A stretch of DNA of 64,000 bases from NCBI RefSeq assembly GCF_000381545.1, contig NZ_KB906673.1, positions 1 to 64,000 on the forward strand, in the 5' to 3' direction. The notes under the pieces were generated by a model. It had not been told where the DNA came from. It ran no database searches and worked only from the letters and a program-made list of their open reading frames with translations. The DNA is from Rhodonellum psychrophilum GCM71 = DSM 17998. GTDB lineage: Bacteria; Bacteroidota; Bacteroidia; Cytophagales; Cyclobacteriaceae. A program made the translations under genes and the position numbers. This document shows positions 60,838 through 64,000 of this stretch, one piece after another; position 1 is the first letter of the stretch, and each line of letters begins with the position of its first letter.

Positions 60838-62562
60838 ATGGAGTACAATTGGAAGATCCGTAAAAAGGCAAACGAGGAAAGGGTAGAGGCGCTGAGCAGT
60901 GAAATCAATGTAAACCCAACATTGGCAAATATTTTGGTGAACAGAGGTGTGGACACTTTTCAAAAGGCCAAGGATTTTTTCAGACCGGACTTGGACAAGC
61001 TCCATGACCCATTCCTGATGAAGGACATGGACAAAGCCGTCAACAGGTTGAAATCCGCAATAGAAAATGAAGAAAAAATCATGGTCTATGGAGATTATGA
61101 TGTCGATGGCACTACCTCTGTCGCCTTGTTTTATGGATTCCTGAAACAGTTTTACGACCAGGTCAGCTTTTATATTCCAGATCGGTACAAAGAAGGATAT
61201 GGCATCTCGGATAAAGGAATCCAATTTGCTGCCGATAACAATTTCAAACTTATCGTAGCCTTGGATTGTGGGATCAAGGCCATTGAAAAAGTGGCTTTCG
61301 CCACTGAACTCGGGGTGGATTTCATTATTTGTGACCACCATACACCCGGAGAAGAAATCCCAAAAGCAATAGCGGTCCTGGATCCCAAAAGGAAGGACTG
61401 TTCCTATCCCTACCAAGAACTCAGTGGATGCGGAGTGGGTTTTAAGTTGATCCAGGCTTATTCAGAATTTACTGGAATGGACCCTGCAGGGCTTATTGGA
61501 TTCCTGGATCTTCTGGCGATCAGCATTGCTGCGGATATCGTCCCGATCACTGGCGAAAACAGAATACTGACTTTCTATGGCCTTGAACGAATCAACAATA
61601 ACCCAAGACCGGGGATTCGGGCACTTATTCTTGCGAGTAAAATAGAAAAGGAGATCGAAATTTCCGATATTGTTTTCAAAATAGGTCCCAGAATCAATGC
61701 CTCCGGGAGAATTGAACATGCAAAAGCATCTGTGGAATTGTTGATTGCCAAGGATTTGGAGGACGCACTCCGACGTGCGGCATTGGTGGAAGACGTGAAT
61801 GCTACGCGAAAGAATTTCGATGAAAACATCACCAAAGAAGCCTTGTCCATGATCCGCAAAATGGACGAAACCAAACAATTCAAATCCACGGTTTTATTCA
61901 AGGAAGATTGGCACAAAGGCGTCATTGGTATCGTTGCCTCTCGCTGCATAGAGGAATTTTACAGACCCACCATCATCCTGACGGAATCCAACAACAAAGC
62001 AACAGGAAGTGCAAGGTCTGTGTATGACTTTGACATTTATGAAGCCATCAGCGAATGCAGTGATCTTTTGGAGCAATTCGGTGGACACAAGTATGCTGCG
62101 GGCTTAACACTTTCGGTAGACAATGTCGTCGCCTTTCAGGAAAAATTCGAGCAGGTGGTCTGTTCACGAATCGAAACGATCCACATGATGCCCGTAATGG
62201 AAATCGATGACGAAATCCTCCTGGACCAGATCAATTATAAATTTTACAACATCCTCAAGCAAATGGCTCCCTTTGGTCCGGGCAACCCAGAACCCATTTT
62301 TTGTGCAAATGACGTGTATGCCGAAAATGTGAAGGTCTTGAAAGACAAACACCTCAGGTTCAATATTGTACAGGATGGGCAGCAAACCCGGCCAACCTGC
62401 ATTGCTTTTGGTCTGGCAGACAAATTGAAATATGAGGATGATACCTACTTCAAGATGCTGAATGGAAAAATGCGTTTTAATATCGCCTTTGATATCCGAG
62501 AAAACACCTTTAGAAACACCAGCAGCCTTCAATTGTACGTAAAAGACATTAAATTCGATTGA
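60838..62562 (+). CDS. recJ: Single-stranded-DNA-specific exonuclease RecJ
   Basis: A 574-aa DHH-family 5'-3' exonuclease. Motif I is '[17 protein letters not shown]', motif II '[11 protein letters not shown]', motif III '[11 protein letters not shown]', then '[12 protein letters not shown]' and the DHHA1 region '[12 protein letters not shown]'. It acts in recombination and mismatch repair. The lptB gene begins 1 base after its stop. Confidence 0.94.
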   Translation: MEYNWKIRKKANEERVEALSSEINVNPTLANILVNRGVDTFQKAKDFFRPDLDKLHDPFLMKDMDKAVNRLKSAIENEEKIMVYGDYDVDGTTSVALFYGFLKQFYDQVSFYIPDRYKEGYGISDKGIQFAADNNFKLIVALDCGIKAIEKVAFATELGVDFIICDHHTPGEEIPKAIAVLDPKRKDCSYPYQELSGCGVGFKLIQAYSEFTGMDPAGLIGFLDLLAISIAADIVPITGENRILTFYGLERINNNPRPGIRALILASKIEKEIEISDIVFKIGPRINASGRIEHAKASVELLIAKDLEDALRRAALVEDVNATRKNFDENITKEALSMIRKMDETKQFKSTVLFKEDWHKGVIGIVASRCIEEFYRPTIILTESNNKATGSARSVYDFDIYEAISECSDLLEQFGGHKYAAGLTLSVDNVVAFQEKFEQVVCSRIETIHMMPVMEIDDEILLDQINYKFYNILKQMAPFGPGNPEPIFCANDVYAENVKVLKDKHLRFNIVQDGQQTRPTCIAFGLADKLKYEDDTYFKMLNGKMRFNIAFDIRENTFRNTSSLQLYVKDIKFD

Positions 62563-62563
62563 T

Positions 62564-63301
62564 ATGAAATTAAGGGCCGAAAACCTGATCAAAATTTATA
62601 AAGGAAAAAAGGTAGTCAACAACATCTCCGTAGAAGTGGGACAGGGTGAGATCGTTGGGCTTTTGGGTCCAAACGGTGCGGGCAAAACGACCACTTTCTA
62701 CATGATCGTAGGCCTCATCCAGCCCAATGAAGGGCAGATTTTTTTGGAAGACAGAAACATCACTTCCCTCCCCATGTACAAGCGGGCACAGTTGGGCATC
62801 GGCTACCTAGCACAGGAAGCCTCCGTTTTCAGGAAACTTTCCGTGGAAGAGAATATTATGGCCGTTTTGGAAATGACCAAAATGAATAAAGTCGAAAGAA
62901 AAGAGAAAGTGGAAAGCCTCCTTGAAGAATTCAGCCTCACCCATGTGCGCAAGAATCTTGGAATGGTACTCTCCGGTGGAGAAAGACGGCGGACGGAGAT
63001 CGCACGGGCATTGGCCGTGGATCCAAAGTTCGTCCTTTTAGATGAGCCGTTTGCGGGTGTTGACCCCATTGCCGTGGAAGAAATCCAAACCATCGTGGCA
63101 AAACTCAAAACAAAAAACATAGGAATCCTAATCACCGACCACAATGTCAACGAAACGCTCTCCATCACAGATCGTGCATACCTCATGTTTGAGGGTCGAC
63201 TCCTGAAGGCTGGAACAGCAGAAGAACTCGCGGCAGACGAACAGGTTAGGCGCGTTTATCTGGGTCAAAATTTTGAACTCAAACGAAAAACCTTCAACTG
63301 A
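62564..63301 (+). CDS. lptB: LPS export ABC transporter ATP-binding protein
   Basis: A 245-aa ATPase. Walker A is '[20 protein letters not shown]', signature '[16 protein letters not shown]', Walker B '[15 protein letters not shown]'; the C-terminal '[18 protein letters not shown]' is the LptB family ending. It powers the LptBFGC complex that extracts LPS from the inner membrane. Sandwiched between recJ (1-base gap) and the GH3-like gene (TGATG overlap), so the three are co-transcribed. Confidence 0.92.
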   Translation: MKLRAENLIKIYKGKKVVNNISVEVGQGEIVGLLGPNGAGKTTTFYMIVGLIQPNEGQIFLEDRNITSLPMYKRAQLGIGYLAQEASVFRKLSVEENIMAVLEMTKMNKVERKEKVESLLEEFSLTHVRKNLGMVLSGGERRRTEIARALAVDPKFVLLDEPFAGVDPIAVEEIQTIVAKLKTKNIGILITDHNVNETLSITDRAYLMFEGRLLKAGTAEELAADEQVRRVYLGQNFELKRKTFN

Positions 63302-64000
63302 TGGAAGTTGTCAACACTTTTATGACCTGGATTTTTAAAAACCGGATGGGTCAAATCGAGAATTTTAAGGAAAATCCGATTGAAGTTCAAAGGGAAATAC
63401 TCAATGAACTTATCGATAGGGCAAAAAAAACAGAGTTTGGGATCAAAAACGGTTTTTCTAAAATCCGTAGCTATGCTGATTTTGCAAAGCAAGTCCCGCT
63501 GTACGATTATGAGGAGATGACCCCTTATATCGAAAAAACCATGAAGGGGGCTGAAAATGTAATCTGGCCCGAAGAGATCATTTGGTTTTCAAAATCTTCC
63601 GGCACCACCGCCAACAGAAGCAAATACATTCCTGTATCCCAAGAATCCTTGGAAGACTGCCACTTCAAAGGCGGAAAGGACATGCTTTCCCTGTATGTGA
63701 ACAATTATCCTGACAGCAAATTATTCTCAGGGAAAAGTTTGAGCATTGGAGGAAGTCTCGGGGACAATCCATTTGACAAAAACGGGAATGCCAAAGTGGG
63801 AGACATCTCTGCCATCATCATGGAAAATCTACCGCTTTGGGTTCAATTTGCCAGGACACCGAGTCTTGACACCGCACTCATGAGCGAATGGGAAGAGAAG
63901 ATAGAGAAAATGGCCCGGGAAATCATGGAGGAGAATGTGGTCAGTATTTCTGGCGTCCCCACATGGACAATCGTGTTGCTTCAGCGAATAATGGACATCA
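63301..64000 (+). CDS. GH3 auxin-responsive-promoter-like acyl-adenylating protein (5' part, runs off the window)
   Basis: Translated to the window edge: 233 codons without a stop. It begins [15 protein letters not shown], with 'RAKKTEFGIKNGF' and the adenylation loop 'WFSKSSGTTANRSKYIPVS' near residue 100, typical of GH3 family acyl-acid-amido synthetases (ANL-like). Bacterial members are widespread in Bacteroidota but their acyl substrate is mostly unknown. Its ATG overlaps the lptB stop (TGATG), indicating translational coupling. Confidence 0.82.
   Translation, partial: MEVVNTFMTWIFKNRMGQIENFKENPIEVQREILNELIDRAKKTEFGIKNGFSKIRSYADFAKQVPLYDYEEMTPYIEKTMKGAENVIWPEEIIWFSKSSGTTANRSKYIPVSQESLEDCHFKGGKDMLSLYVNNYPDSKLFSGKSLSIGGSLGDNPFDKNGNAKVGDISAIIMENLPLWVQFARTPSLDTALMSEWEEKIEKMAREIMEENVVSISGVPTWTIVLLQRIMDI

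Overview
The window is a chromosomal segment of a Bacteroidota bacterium, most likely class Cytophagia and possibly family Cyclobacteriaceae. The placement is inferred from several signs: promoter motifs of the TAnnTTTG type, few Shine-Dalgarno sites, families largely confined to this phylum (DUF4783 beside nadC, six-bladed beta-propeller lipoproteins, a TonB receptor with an N-terminal carboxypeptidase-like domain), and the phylum-typical gene order coaX - outer-membrane protein - TPR protein - lptC - CNNM transporter - ppiD. Most of the window is ordinary housekeeping and envelope biology with about 60 genes. There is no prophage, CRISPR array or ribosomal RNA operon.

Layout. 1-3.2 kb: the tail of an IS110-type transposase, a DUF2784-like membrane protein and an orphan PAS histidine kinase, followed by a long repeat-bearing gap. 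3.2-8.1 kb: Tat-signal dienelactone hydrolase, GH13/CBM48 branching-type enzyme, a lipoprotein and a TPR protein. 8.4-9.1 kb: two tandem copies of a 124-nt tRNA-like RNA. 9.2-15.3 kb: FtsX/LolE-like permease, rbfA, a GT-C-like membrane protein, and the rpiB-tatC-glyA group. 15.7-18.4 kb: TonB-dependent receptor with a small His-rich partner. 19.4-25.5 kb: AEC transporter, giant AsmA-like protein, inositol monophosphatase, rsmI, phhB, DUF493. 25.6-33.2 kb: the envelope-biogenesis cluster named above. 33.4-42.9 kb: anmK, an amino-acid dehydrogenase, NhaD-type antiporter, gpmI, DUF4783-nadC, amt-PII. 43.2-64 kb: sugar nucleotidyltransferase, beta-propeller lipoprotein, DoxX, recF, pdhA, ribH, lysC, M14 peptidase, ABC exporter, cysteine desulfurase, glmM, mazG, YceI, recJ, lptB and the start of a GH3-family gene.

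Four things do not look routine. (1) The two tRNA-like genes fold as a class-II cloverleaf with a 7-bp acceptor, G73 and a canonical T-arm. They have a GUC anticodon position followed by U37 and a roughly 60-nt structured arm in place of the variable loop. The copies differ at only three positions, two of which preserve base pairing. (2) A family of nine MITE-like intergenic repeats, about 150-170 bp when full length and with imperfect terminal inverted repeats (TTAACCCG...ATGCAT), is scattered through the window and interleaves with the tRNA-like genes. (3) The last 27 bp of the nucleotidyltransferase gene are duplicated 450 bp downstream and bracket a 43-aa membrane micro-ORF that has its own promoter-like motif. 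(4) The PII protein beside amt lacks the usual Gln39 and Lys58 effector-binding residues.

Functional themes: lipid-A/LPS transport is represented by lptC, lptB, the AsmA-like protein and the MsbA-like exporter. Cell-wall sugar metabolism is represented by anmK, glmM and the nucleotidyltransferase. Metal uptake (TonB receptor plus His-rich protein), Tat export (tatC with a Tat-type substrate) and nitrogen sensing (amt-PII) form small local modules.
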